From contig JALVTX010000186.1 in the NCBI GenBank assembly GCA_027035825.1, forward strand, positions 1 through 6,896: 6,896 bases of DNA, in the 5' to 3' direction. The notes beneath the pieces are model-generated. The model worked only from the letters and a program-made list of their open reading frames with translations, did not search any database and was not told the origin of the DNA. Origin of the DNA: Mariprofundaceae bacterium. GTDB lineage: Bacteria; Pseudomonadota; Zetaproteobacteria; Mariprofundales; Mariprofundaceae. This document shows, piece by piece, positions 1-6,896 of the stretch (positions are counted from its first letter, which is position 1; every line of letters starts with the position of its first letter). A program made the translations under genes and the position numbers.

Positions 1-25
1 CCCCAGGCATCCCTATAATCCGCAT
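1..25 (-). CDS. 5' end of an unidentified gene running off the left edge
   Basis: An ATG at 25..23 on the minus strand opens a frame reading MRIIGMPG to the window edge. The call rests mainly on the Shine-Dalgarno AAAGGAGG at 31..38, five bases upstream of the ATG. It matches the sites in front of pgk and fba (both AAGGAGG) and gap (AAAGGAG). The gene would be divergent from the radical SAM gene. Eight codons are too few to identify a product, and I do not propose one. The competing reading is that TATAAT at 14-19 on the plus strand is a -10 promoter element, but its -35 would lie outside the window. The strong SD and its inclusion in a strand-specific hairpin make me favour a gene start. Confidence 0.45.
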
Positions 26-26
26 C

Positions 27-74
27 AGGGCCTCCTTTCTCTCGTGGTCTTTCAACCCCAAGAATGGAGGCCCT
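27..74 (-). promoter_or_regulatory. Hairpin burying the SD of the truncated left-edge gene
   Basis: Read as minus-strand RNA, 66-74 pairs perfectly over 9 bp with 27-35 (AGGGCCUCC with GGAGGCCCU). Inside it, 59-64 pairs with 39-44 over 6 bp including two G-U pairs. After a G.A mismatch (58 x 45), 54-57 pairs with 46-49 over 4 bp with one G-U pair. The apex is a GAAA tetraloop at 50-53. The only other interruption is A65 opposite the three A residues at 36-38. The outer stem contains the GGAGG core of the SD and ends one base before the ATG. The three G-U pairs become A.C mismatches on the plus strand, so the structure favours minus-strand RNA. There is no U-tract, so it is not a terminator. 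A role in translational control is inference. Confidence 0.5.
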
Positions 75-131
75 CCCTCTTGCCCTCAATGTCTCACATC
101 TGTCTGAACCAGGACAGGGGAGGGGTGGCGC

Positions 132-169
132 GGTTCCATCACGTCGGCGGGCGTGTAGCATGGTTCCAT
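132..169 (+). repeat. Two direct copies of GGTTCCAT, 30 bp apart
   Basis: GGTTCCAT occurs at 132-139 and again at 162-169. The two copies lie 30 bp apart, about three helical turns, and the second runs into the start codon of the radical SAM gene (168-170). Between them, CCATCACG at 136-143 can fold back on CGTG at 152-155 and ATGG at 160-163. The pair could be a regulator-binding site, but eight-base repeats also arise by chance, so the call is weak. Confidence 0.25.
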
Positions 170-1028
170 GAGCGGCGAGGAATCCCTGCTGACGCCGGCC
201 AATCACGACCGGGACGTGCTCGGCATGCGCCATGTTTACCCCGTGGTGTCGCGGCGCGCGGGCGGCGTCTCCATCGGCGTCAACCTCAACCCGAACAACG
301 CCTGCAACTGGCGATGCGTCTATTGCCAGGTGCCGAACCTGACGCGTGGCGTGGCGCCCGAGGTGGACATGCCGCTCCTGGAGCGGGAGCTGGATGCGAT
401 GCTGGAGGCGCTCGTCCGCGGCGATTTCATGGTCCGGCGGGTGCCGGAGGGCTGCCGGGTCATCCGCGACGTGGCCATCTCCGGCAACGGCGAACCGACC
501 ACCTGCCGCCAGTTCGATGACGTGGTGGAAGCCATCGAGCGGGCGCTGGATCGCTTCTCGCTGCTGGATCGCGTGGACATCGTGCTCATCACCAATGGCT
601 CCTGCGTGCATCGCCCGGAGGTGGAGCGGGGACTGCGGCGGATGGCCCGCCATCGCGGGCAGGTGTGGCTGAAGGTGGATGCCGCGACGAGAGAGGCCGC
701 GAAGCGAATCAACGGCGTGGCCGTGGACCCGGAGCGGCAGATGCGGCAGGCAAGGCGGGCGGCGGCCTTGTGCCCGACCTGGATCCAGACCTGCATGTTC
801 CGCATGGATGGCCGGCCGCCGCCGGAGGAGGACATCCAGGCCTGGCTGGAGTTCCTGGCGCGGCTGAAGGCGGAAGCTCCGGGGTTTCGGGGCGTGCTGC
901 TCTATGGACTGGCGCGGCCCTCGATGCAGCCCGAGGCCGGCCGGCTGTCGCCGCTCGGCGAGTCCGAGATGCACGCGCTGGCCGCGCGCGCGGAGGCGCT
1001 GGGGATTCCGGCGCGCGTCAGCGCATAG
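168..1028 (+). CDS. Radical SAM protein, TYW1/COG0731-like, substrate unknown
   Basis: This 286-residue protein has the radical SAM cluster motif CNWRCVYC (Cys46, Cys50, Cys53; CX3CX2C), which binds the [4Fe-4S] cluster that cleaves S-adenosylmethionine. GNGEPT (106-111) matches the SAM-contacting 'GGE' region, and ITNGS (141-145) and LKVDAA (168-173) follow as further core strands. LKVDAA and the later WIQTCMF segment resemble the TYW1-like Fe-S oxidoreductases (COG0731). The protein is cytosolic, with no signal peptide or membrane segment. It lacks the flavodoxin domain of eukaryotic TYW1, and bacteria are not known to make wyosine, so the substrate is open. The start at ATG 168 is fixed by an in-frame TAG at 156-158. 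No good SD precedes it, so initiation may be weak. The gene stands alone on the plus strand, convergent with fba. I am sure of the superfamily but not of the function. Confidence 0.9.
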   Translation: MSGEESLLTPANHDRDVLGMRHVYPVVSRRAGGVSIGVNLNPNNACNWRCVYCQVPNLTRGVAPEVDMPLLERELDAMLEALVRGDFMVRRVPEGCRVIRDVAISGNGEPTTCRQFDDVVEAIERALDRFSLLDRVDIVLITNGSCVHRPEVERGLRRMARHRGQVWLKVDAATREAAKRINGVAVDPERQMRQARRAAALCPTWIQTCMFRMDGRPPPEEDIQAWLEFLARLKAEAPGFRGVLLYGLARPSMQPEAGRLSPLGESEMHALAARAEALGIPARVSA

Positions 1029-1080
1029 CGCCTGCCAGGGCCAGCCATTTCGGGCGAAAATTCAGACGATAATCAGGCGT

Positions 1081-1116
1081 ACAAAGAAGAAGCGGCGCAC
1101 CCGTGGATGCGCCGCT
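1081..1116 (-). terminator. Intrinsic terminator after fba
   Basis: On the minus strand, AGCGGCGCA and TGCGCCGCT (1108-1116 and 1091-1099) form a perfect 9-bp GC-rich stem with an 8-base loop. The T-rich tail TCTTCTTTGT follows at 1090..1081. The stem begins 22 bases past the fba stop codon, as expected for a Rho-independent terminator ending the whole carbon-metabolism cluster. In the plus direction the stem is followed by C-rich sequence, so it should act on the minus strand only. Confidence 0.85.
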
Positions 1117-1138
1117 CCCGTCACTTACAAGGAAGGCG

Positions 1139-2176
1139 TCAGCCGTAGAAGCCGATCATCTCTTCCAGGCGCTTGGGCTTGATCTTGTCCGCATGGCCGG
1201 CGGAACCGAAGGCCTCGAAGCGCGCCTTGCAGATCTCCTTCATCGCGTCCTTCGCGGCCGCGTAGTACTTGCGCGGATCGAAGTTCGACGGATTCTCGGC
1301 CAGGTGACGGCGGATGGCGCCCGTGGAGGCCATGCGCAGGTCGGTGTCGATGTTCACCTTGCGCACGCCGTGGCGGATGCCCTCGACGATTTCCTCGACC
1401 GGCACGCCATAGGTCTCGCCCATGTCGCCGCCGTACTCGTTGATGATCTTCAGCCACTCCTGCGGCACCGAGGAGGAGCCGTGCATCACCAGGTGCGTGT
1501 TCGGCAGCTTGGCGTGGATTTCCTTGATGCGGTCAATGCGCAGCACCGCGCCCGTGGGCGGCTTGGTGAACTTGTAGGCGCCGTGGCTGGTGCCGATGGC
1601 GATGGCCAGCGCGTCCACGCCGGTCTGCTCCACGAAGTCGGCGGCCTGATCCGGGTCGGTCAGCAGCTGGTCCATGTCCAGCTTGCCTTCGGCGCCGTGG
1701 CCGTCTTCCTCGCCCATCTCGCCGGTTTCCAGCGAGCCCAGGCAGCCCAGCTCGCCCTCGACGGACACGCCGCCGGCATGCGCCATCTCCACCACCTTGC
1801 GGGTGACCTCGACGTTGTACTCGTAGGTGGACGGGGTCTTCATGTCCGGCATCAGCGAGCCGTCCATCATCACCGAGGTGAAGCCGGACTGGATGGAACG
1901 CAGGCACACGGCCGGCTCGGAGCCGTGATCCTGGTGCATCACGACCGGGATGTGCGGGTACTGCTCGACGGCAGCATCCACCAGATGACGCAGGAACGGC
2001 TCGCCCGCGTATTTGCGCGCGCCGGCCGAGCCCTGCATGATGACCGGCGAGTTGCACTCGTCGGCGGCTTCCATGATGGCGTGCACCTGCTCCATGTTGT
2101 TCACGTTGAACGCCGGCATGCCGAAATCGTGCTCGGCGGCATAGTCCAGCAACTGTCTCATCGAGATTAATGCCAT
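1139..2176 (-). CDS. fba: Fructose-bisphosphate aldolase, class II, Calvin-cycle subtype
   Basis: This is a zinc-dependent aldolase that reversibly cleaves fructose 1,6-bisphosphate to dihydroxyacetone phosphate and glyceraldehyde 3-phosphate. Subtype members can also form sedoheptulose 1,7-bisphosphate. The 345 residues are full length. MHQDHG (80-85) supplies the catalytic Asp83 and metal-binding His84. VEGELG (139-144) carries the conserved glutamates. GTSHGAYK (195-202, His198) and VMHGSSS (230-236, His232) give the other metal ligands. KVNIDTDLR near the C-terminus binds substrate phosphate. The extra [14 protein letters not shown] segment (155-164) and overall length fit the Calvin-cycle (cbbA-like) subtype rather than the E. 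coli FbaA type. The ATG is preceded by AAGGAGG at 2182..2188 with a 5-base spacer. It is the last gene of the cluster, 64 bp after pyk and just before a terminator. The name cbbA would be justified only if the host fixes CO2. Confidence 0.96.
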   Translation of the reverse strand: MALISMRQLLDYAAEHDFGMPAFNVNNMEQVHAIMEAADECNSPVIMQGSAGARKYAGEPFLRHLVDAAVEQYPHIPVVMHQDHGSEPAVCLRSIQSGFTSVMMDGSLMPDMKTPSTYEYNVEVTRKVVEMAHAGGVSVEGELGCLGSLETGEMGEEDGHGAEGKLDMDQLLTDPDQAADFVEQTGVDALAIAIGTSHGAYKFTKPPTGAVLRIDRIKEIHAKLPNTHLVMHGSSSVPQEWLKIINEYGGDMGETYGVPVEEIVEGIRHGVRKVNIDTDLRMASTGAIRRHLAENPSNFDPRKYYAAAKDAMKEICKARFEAFGSAGHADKIKPKRLEEMIGFYG

Positions 2177-2240
2177 GTTTTCCTCCTTGTGGTTGTCAGG
2201 CCTTGTCTGGACGCCATTGTGTCGCGCGTCCGGTTCAAAA

Positions 2241-3710
2241 TCAATTTTGCGGGCTGCCTTGCTTGAGCGATTCGCCCACGTAAATCATCTTCATCGCGTT
2301 GGTGCCGCCGGCATGGCCCATCGGCGTGCCCAGCGTCATCACGATGAGGTCTTCCGGCGCCACCAGCTCGTCGCTGAGCATCATCTCCAGCGCGTCGCGG
2401 GTGGCGCGCGGCGCGTCGCTCTCCTCGTAGTCGCCGCGGATGGGCTTGGGAATCACGTTGCGGAACAGCGTGACCCGGCCGGCCGTCTCGCCCGAGGGCG
2501 TCAGCGCATAGATCGGCACCTGCGCCAGGTGCCGGGACATGTAGAGCACCGTGTTGCCGCTTTGCGTGAAGGCGGCGATGGCCTTGACCGGCATCGCATG
2601 CGAGGCGTCCATCGCCTGGCGGGCGATGCACTCGTCCACGGACTGCGGCGGATAGCGGGGGTCGCGCGTGGATGACGAGGGCAGCACCTTCTGCTTCTCG
2701 GTCTCGATGCAGGTGCGGTGCATGGCCTGCACGGCCTCGACCGGGTATTTGCCGGCCGCCGTCTCGCCCGAGAGCATGATGGCGTCGGTGCCGTCCAGCA
2801 CCGCGTTGGCCACGTCGTTGACCTCGGCGCGGGTGGGGATGGGGTTGTTGATCATGGACTCCATCATCTGCGTGGCCACGATGACCGGGCAGTTGTAGCG
2901 GGGCGCCATGCGCAGGATGCGCTTCTGCACCGGCGGCACGGCGGCGTCGCCGATCTCCACGCCAAGGTCGCCGCGGGCGACCATCACCGCGTCCGAGGCC
3001 TCCAGGATGGATTCCAGGTTGTCCACCGCTTCGGCGCGCTCCACCTTGGCCACCAGACGCGCATGGCCGCCGGCCTCGCGCACCAGCTTGCGGGCATACT
3101 CCATGTCCGCCCCGTCGCGCGGGAAGCTGATGGCGATGTAGTCCACGCCGATGGCGCAGGCGGTCTTGATGTCTTCCTTATCCTTGTCCGTCAGGGCCGC
3201 CGCCGACAGGCCGCCGCCGGCGCGGTTGATGCCCTTGTTGTTCGACAGCTCGCCGCCGACCACCACGGAACAGTGAATTTCATTGCCTTCCACGCGGGTG
3301 ACGTCCATGACGATGAGGCCGTCGTTGAGCAGCAGGCGCGCGCCCGGCTCGACGTCGTTGACCAGCTCCTTGTAGGTGAGGCCAACGCGCTCCTCGTCGC
3401 CGTCCTCCAGCGGCAGGTCGGCGTCGAGGATGAAGTGCTGCCCTGGCTTGAGCATGATCTTGCCGCTACGGAACTTGCCGCAGCGGATCTTCGGCCCCTG
3501 CATGTCGGCCAGGATGCCGACGCAGACGCCGTGGCGGCGGGCCGCCTCGCGCACCCGTTCGGCGCGGGCGCGGTGCTCGTCCGGCGTGCCGTGGGAGAAG
3601 TTCAGGCGCACGACGTTGACGCCGGCGGCCACCAGCTTGTCCACCATCTCCGCCGACTCGGAGGCCGGCCCCAGGGTGGCGACGATCTTGGTTCGACGAA
3701 ACTCGCTCAC
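2241..3710 (-). CDS. pykA: Pyruvate kinase, PykA type
   Basis: This enzyme transfers phosphate from phosphoenolpyruvate to ADP, giving pyruvate and ATP. The 489 residues show the full barrel, B-domain and C-terminal domain. [11 protein letters not shown] is at 7-17, and Arg35, Asn37 and Ser39 sit in the VRLNFSHG region. The active-site signature at 217-229 contains catalytic Lys222 and metal ligand Glu224. Asp248 lies in RGDLGVE and Thr280 in TQMMESM, followed by [13 protein letters not shown] and [18 protein letters not shown] and [11 protein letters not shown] are PykA-like. The segment ADMQGPKIR has Lys74 where potassium-dependent enzymes have Glu, which predicts potassium-independent activity. 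The start is GTG (3710..3708), which overlaps the pgk TGA as GTGA, so translation is probably coupled to pgk. The next in-frame Met is at residue 22, beyond the conserved N-terminal motif. Confidence 0.96.
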   Translation of the reverse strand: MSEFRRTKIVATLGPASESAEMVDKLVAAGVNVVRLNFSHGTPDEHRARAERVREAARRHGVCVGILADMQGPKIRCGKFRSGKIMLKPGQHFILDADLPLEDGDEERVGLTYKELVNDVEPGARLLLNDGLIVMDVTRVEGNEIHCSVVVGGELSNNKGINRAGGGLSAAALTDKDKEDIKTACAIGVDYIAISFPRDGADMEYARKLVREAGGHARLVAKVERAEAVDNLESILEASDAVMVARGDLGVEIGDAAVPPVQKRILRMAPRYNCPVIVATQMMESMINNPIPTRAEVNDVANAVLDGTDAIMLSGETAAGKYPVEAVQAMHRTCIETEKQKVLPSSSTRDPRYPPQSVDECIARQAMDASHAMPVKAIAAFTQSGNTVLYMSRHLAQVPIYALTPSGETAGRVTLFRNVIPKPIRGDYEESDAPRATRDALEMMLSDELVAPEDLIVMTLGTPMGHAGGTNAMKMIYVGESLKQGSPQN

Positions 3711-4888
3711 TGGGCGGCACGCTCCTCGAGGATGGCCACGGCGGGCAGCTTCTTGCCCTCGAGGAACTCGAGGAAGGCGCCGCCGCCAGTGGAGATGTAG
3801 CTCACCTTGTCGGCGATGCCGTATTTCGCGACCGCGGCCAGCGTGTCGCCGCCGCCGGCGATCGAGAAGGCCGGGGATTCGGCGATGGCCATCGAGATGG
3901 CCTTCGTTCCCTCGCCGAACTGGTCGAACTCGAACACGCCGACGGGGCCATTCCAGACGATGGTGCCGGCCTGCTTGAGGATGTCGGCCAGGGCCTGGGC
4001 GGATTCCGGGCCGATGTCGAAGATCATGTCGTCGTCGGCCACGTCCTCGACCTTCTTCAGCGTCGCCTCGGCATCCGGCGAGAACTCCTTGCCAACGACC
4101 ACGTCGGTCGGCACCGGGATGTCGCCACCGCGGGCGCGCGCGGCCTCGGTCAGCCGCTTGCAGGTGTCAATCAGGTCGGGCTCGTAGAGCGACTTGCCGA
4201 CGTTGTAACCGGCGGCCGCGATGAAGGTGTTGGCGATGCCGCCGCCGACCACGAGCTGATCCACGACCTTGGACAATGACTCGAGCACGGTCAGCTTGGT
4301 CGAGACCTTCGAGCCGCCAACGATGGCGACCATCGGCCGGGCCGGGTTGTCCAGCGCCTTGCCCAGCGCCTCGAGCTCGGCCGCCAGCAAGGGGCCCGCG
4401 CAGGCCACCGGCGCGTACTTGGCCACGCCGTGGGTGGAAGCCTGGGCGCGGTGGGCCGTGCCGAAGGCGTCCATCACATAGACGTCGCACAGCGCGGCAT
4501 ACTTGCGCGAAAGCTCATCGTCGTTCTTTTTCTCCCCCTTGTTGAAACGGATGTTCTCCAGGAGCACCAGCTCGCCCTTGGCGACCTCGGGCGCATGCTC
4601 CAGGTAGTCCTTGACCAACCGCACCTCGCGGCCGAGCACCCTGGACAGGTGGCGCGCCACCGGCGCCAGCGAATACTGCTCGTCGTACTCGCCCTCGGTC
4701 GGCCGACCCAAGTGCGCCATGACCATCACGCGGGCGCCGGCGTCCATCGCCTGCTTCATCGTCGGCAGGCTGGCGCGGATGCGGGTGTCGTCGCCGACCT
4801 CGCCGTCAACGATGGGCACGTTCAGGTCCTCGCGGATCAGCACGTGCTTGCCGGCAAGATCGAGATCGCTCATTTTGATGACGGACAT
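3707..4888 (-). CDS. pgk: Phosphoglycerate kinase
   Basis: Pgk converts 1,3-bisphosphoglycerate and ADP to 3-phosphoglycerate and ATP in glycolysis, and runs in reverse in gluconeogenesis and the Calvin cycle. The 393 residues match the family length. The N-terminal signature [10 protein letters not shown] (residues 16-25), [14 protein letters not shown] and [13 protein letters not shown] form the 3-phosphoglycerate side. [25 protein letters not shown] and GGGDTLAAV form the nucleotide side, and STGGGAFLE closes the C-terminus. The frame is open upstream to 5179, inside gap. I chose ATG 4888 because it follows an AAGGAGG site and gives [14 protein letters not shown], nearly the E. coli Pgk N-terminus. 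The extra 97 codons upstream resemble no Pgk. The gene ends in a 4-bp overlap with pyk. It lies 193 bp after gap, behind a probable terminator, so it may have its own promoter, although I see no convincing one. Confidence 0.97.
   Translation of the reverse strand: MSVIKMSDLDLAGKHVLIREDLNVPIVDGEVGDDTRIRASLPTMKQAMDAGARVMVMAHLGRPTEGEYDEQYSLAPVARHLSRVLGREVRLVKDYLEHAPEVAKGELVLLENIRFNKGEKKNDDELSRKYAALCDVYVMDAFGTAHRAQASTHGVAKYAPVACAGPLLAAELEALGKALDNPARPMVAIVGGSKVSTKLTVLESLSKVVDQLVVGGGIANTFIAAAGYNVGKSLYEPDLIDTCKRLTEAARARGGDIPVPTDVVVGKEFSPDAEATLKKVEDVADDDMIFDIGPESAQALADILKQAGTIVWNGPVGVFEFDQFGEGTKAISMAIAESPAFSIAGGGDTLAAVAKYGIADKVSYISTGGGAFLEFLEGKKLPAVAILEERAAQ
3722..3727 (-). promoter_or_regulatory. 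Probable ribosome-binding site of pyk, inside pgk
   Basis: GAGGAG on the minus strand lies 11 bases before the pyk GTG, within the last codons of pgk. The spacing is longer than usual (5-9 bases). With the GTG start and the GTGA overlap, it suggests that pyk relies at least partly on ribosomes finishing pgk. Confidence 0.5.
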
Positions 4889-4894
4889 GGTTTC

Positions 4895-4901
4895 CCTCCT
4901 T
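4895..4901 (-). promoter_or_regulatory. Ribosome-binding site of pgk
   Basis: AAGGAGG on the minus strand sits 6 bases before ATG 4888. It decides the start of pgk against the much longer open frame. The same core occurs before fba (2182..2188), and AAAGGAG occurs before gap (6093..6099). Confidence 0.9.
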
Positions 4902-4908
4902 GTTATTG

Positions 4909-4949
4909 CCCGCGCGCTGCCCGGCAGGAGGCCGGGATGTGGGCGCGGG
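4909..4949 (-). other. Nested GC-rich hairpin in the pgk leader
   Basis: An outer 7-bp stem pairs 4943-4949 with 4909-4915 (CCCGCGC with GCGCGGG on the minus strand). An inner perfect 6-bp stem pairs 4931-4936 with 4920-4925 (CCCGGC with GCCGGG). The loop at 4926-4930 reads CUCCU in the transcript, complementary to the core of the pgk SD at 4895-4901. The element ends 7 bases before that SD. There is no U-tract, so it is not an ordinary terminator. The pairing is seen directly; a regulatory role is inference. Confidence 0.4.
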
Positions 4950-4958
4950 ATATGGGCG
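4933..4958. repeat. 13-bp tandem direct repeat upstream of pgk
   Basis: CGGGATGTGGGCG (4933-4945) is followed directly by CGGGATATGGGCG (4946-4958), with 12 of 13 bases identical. No third copy is present. The repeat overlaps the 5' arms of the pgk leader hairpin. It could be a regulator-binding site or a small chance duplication. Confidence 0.6.
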
Positions 4959-5041
4959 AGGCGTTGAAGCCCAAAATGAAACACGCTTGTCGCTGCCGGG
5001 CCGCCATCCCTGAAGAGGGGTGAGACGGGCGGGCAATGACA

Positions 5042-5071
5042 AACGTGGGGGCGGCAACACCGCCCCCCGTT
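5042..5071 (-). terminator. Probable intrinsic terminator or attenuator after gap
   Basis: On the minus strand a perfect 8-bp stem GGGGGCGG/CCGCCCCC (5060-5067 with 5047-5054) encloses a 5-base loop. The stem continues through AACG/CGTT (5068-5071 with 5042-5045) with one bulged base at 5046. The element begins 11 bases past the gap TAG. The following tail (TGTCATTG after the CGTT arm) is only weakly U-rich, so termination may be partial. That fits a cluster in which tkt-gap and pgk-pyk-fba are expressed at different levels. Confidence 0.55.
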
Positions 5072-5081
5072 CGCGTTTTCC

Positions 5082-6128
<1,047 letters not shown>

Positions 6129-6896
6129 TCAGGCCAGCTCGTTGACGGCGTTCACCACCGCCTCGGCGGTGATGCCGAACTCCTTGAACAGCTCGGCCGC
6201 CGGCGCCGACTCGCCAAAGCGGTCGATGCCGATGACCTTGCCATCCAGGCCCACGTACTTGCGCCAGTAGCCGGTCACGCCGGCCTCGACGGCCACGCGC
6301 TTCGTCACCTTCGACGGCAGCACGGACTCGCGGTAGGCCTCGTCCTGGGCGTCGAACGCCTCGCAGCACGGCATGGAGACCACGCGCACCTTCGTCTTGC
6401 CTTCCAGCTCCTTCTGCGCCGCCATCGCCAGCTGCACCTCGGAACCGGTGGCGATGATGATGACATCCGGCTTGCCATCGCAGTCGCTGAGGATGTAGCC
6501 GCCGCGCTCGATGTTGGCCACCTGCTCGTCGGCGTAGTCGTTGCAGGGCAGGCCCTGACGCGTGAAGATCAGCGTCGTCGGCAAATCGCGGCGCTTGACG
6601 GCCACCTTCCAGGCCACGGCGGACTCCACCGCATCGGCCGGACGCCACACCTGCATGCGCGGGATGTAGCGCAGCGTCGCGATCTGCTCCACCGGCTGAT
6701 GGGTGGGGCCGTCCTCGCCCAGGCCGATCGAGTCGTGCGTGTAAACGAAGATGGAGCCGACGCCCATCAGCGCCGACATGCGAATGGCGTTGCGCGCATA
6801 CTCGGAGAACATCAGGAAGGTGCCGCCGAACGGAATCACGCCGCCGTGCAGCGCCAGGCCGTTCATGATGTGGCTCATGCCGAACTCGCGCACGCC
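6129..6896 (-). CDS. tkt: Transketolase, C-terminal part (cut by window edge)
   Basis: Transketolase is thiamine-diphosphate dependent and moves two-carbon ketol units between sugar phosphates in the pentose-phosphate pathway and Calvin cycle. About 255 C-terminal residues are present, against roughly 660 in full-length enzymes. The N-terminal cofactor domain lies outside the window. The visible part starts at GVREFGM, whose Glu (codon 6887..6885) corresponds to the catalytic glutamate near residue 411 of E. coli Tkt[21 protein letters not shown] follows with conserved active-site histidines. [10 protein letters not shown] and [15 protein letters not shown] belong to the C-terminal domain. 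The frame is intact to its TGA, so truncation is due only to the window. It is the most upstream gene seen of the minus-strand cluster and reads towards gap, 42 bp away. Confidence 0.97.
   Translation of the reverse strand, partial: GVREFGMSHIMNGLALHGGVIPFGGTFLMFSEYARNAIRMSALMGVGSIFVYTHDSIGLGEDGPTHQPVEQIATLRYIPRMQVWRPADAVESAVAWKVAVKRRDLPTTLIFTRQGLPCNDYADEQVANIERGGYILSDCDGKPDVIIIATGSEVQLAMAAQKELEGKTKVRVVSMPCCEAFDAQDEAYRESVLPSKVTKRVAVEAGVTGYWRKYVGLDGKVIGIDRFGESAPAAELFKEFGITAEAVVNAVNELA

Noticed and set aside
100..117. Small hairpin CTGTC/GACAG in the divergent spacer
   Set aside because: It has only five base pairs with an 8-base loop and no link to any visible signal.
168..520. Plus-strand open frame at 44-520 overlapping the radical SAM gene start
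   Set aside because: It is out of frame with the radical SAM motifs, rich in Arg, Gly and Ala, has no SD and contains no known domain.
1029..1080. CGCCTG/CAGGCG inverted repeat just after the radical SAM stop codon as a plus-strand terminator
   Set aside because: The arms are separated by 39 bases, the inner pairing is weak and no T-tract follows. No convincing terminator for the radical SAM gene is visible.
1103..2170. Long open frame (about 355 codons) on the plus strand opposite fba
   Set aside because: It is antisense to a complete, motif-rich aldolase. Its translation is dominated by His, Val, Ala and Arg, as expected of the reverse complement of a high-GC gene, and shows no recognisable domain.
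2209..2231. Inverted repeat GGACGC/GCGTCC with an 11-base loop between pyk and fba
   Set aside because: Six base pairs with a large loop and no U-tract is within chance expectation for GC-rich DNA. I see no reason to call it a terminator or operator.
2718..3800. Long open frame (about 360 codons) on the plus strand opposite pyk and the end of pgk
   Set aside because: It has the same compositional shadow as the frame opposite fba. It crosses two real genes and has no recognisable motifs.

Overview
The window is GC-rich (roughly two-thirds G+C by eye) and almost fully coding. It looks like chromosomal DNA of a gammaproteobacterium. The phosphoglycerate kinase, GAPDH, transketolase and pyruvate kinase proteins all resemble their E. 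coli counterparts closely as I remember them (Pgk, GapA, TktA, PykA). The aldolase is instead the class II 'Calvin-cycle' subtype, common in autotrophic and other high-GC Proteobacteria. I cannot name the genus.

Layout, left to right. Positions 1-25 appear to hold the first eight codons of a gene that runs off the left edge on the minus strand. Positions 26-167 are a divergent intergenic region. It contains a strong hairpin that, in the minus-strand transcript, would bury the Shine-Dalgarno sequence of that truncated gene. Positions 168-1028 (plus) encode a TYW1/COG0731-like radical SAM protein of unknown substrate. A convergent spacer at 1029-1138 holds a clear intrinsic terminator for the minus-strand genes. 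The rest of the window, to 6896, is a minus-strand central-carbon cluster. In transcription order it is tkt (3' part only), gap, pgk, pyk and fba. The pgk and pyk genes overlap by 4 bp (GTGA), the other junctions are 42-193 bp, and fba is followed by the terminator.

Together the enzymes cover the sugar-phosphate rearrangements (transketolase), the triose-phosphate to 3-phosphoglycerate steps (Gap, Pgk), the exit to pyruvate (PykA) and the aldol step (Fba). Such a set serves glycolysis, gluconeogenesis, the pentose-phosphate pathway and, if the host has RuBisCO, the Calvin cycle. No RuBisCO or phosphoribulokinase gene lies in the window.

The protein-coding content is ordinary. The items worth a second look are non-coding: the SD-burying hairpin at 27-74; a nested hairpin with a CUCCU loop just upstream of the pgk ribosome-binding site; a 13-bp tandem repeat beside it; and a probable terminator or attenuator separating tkt-gap from pgk-pyk-fba. 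The radical SAM protein is the only complete gene of unknown function.
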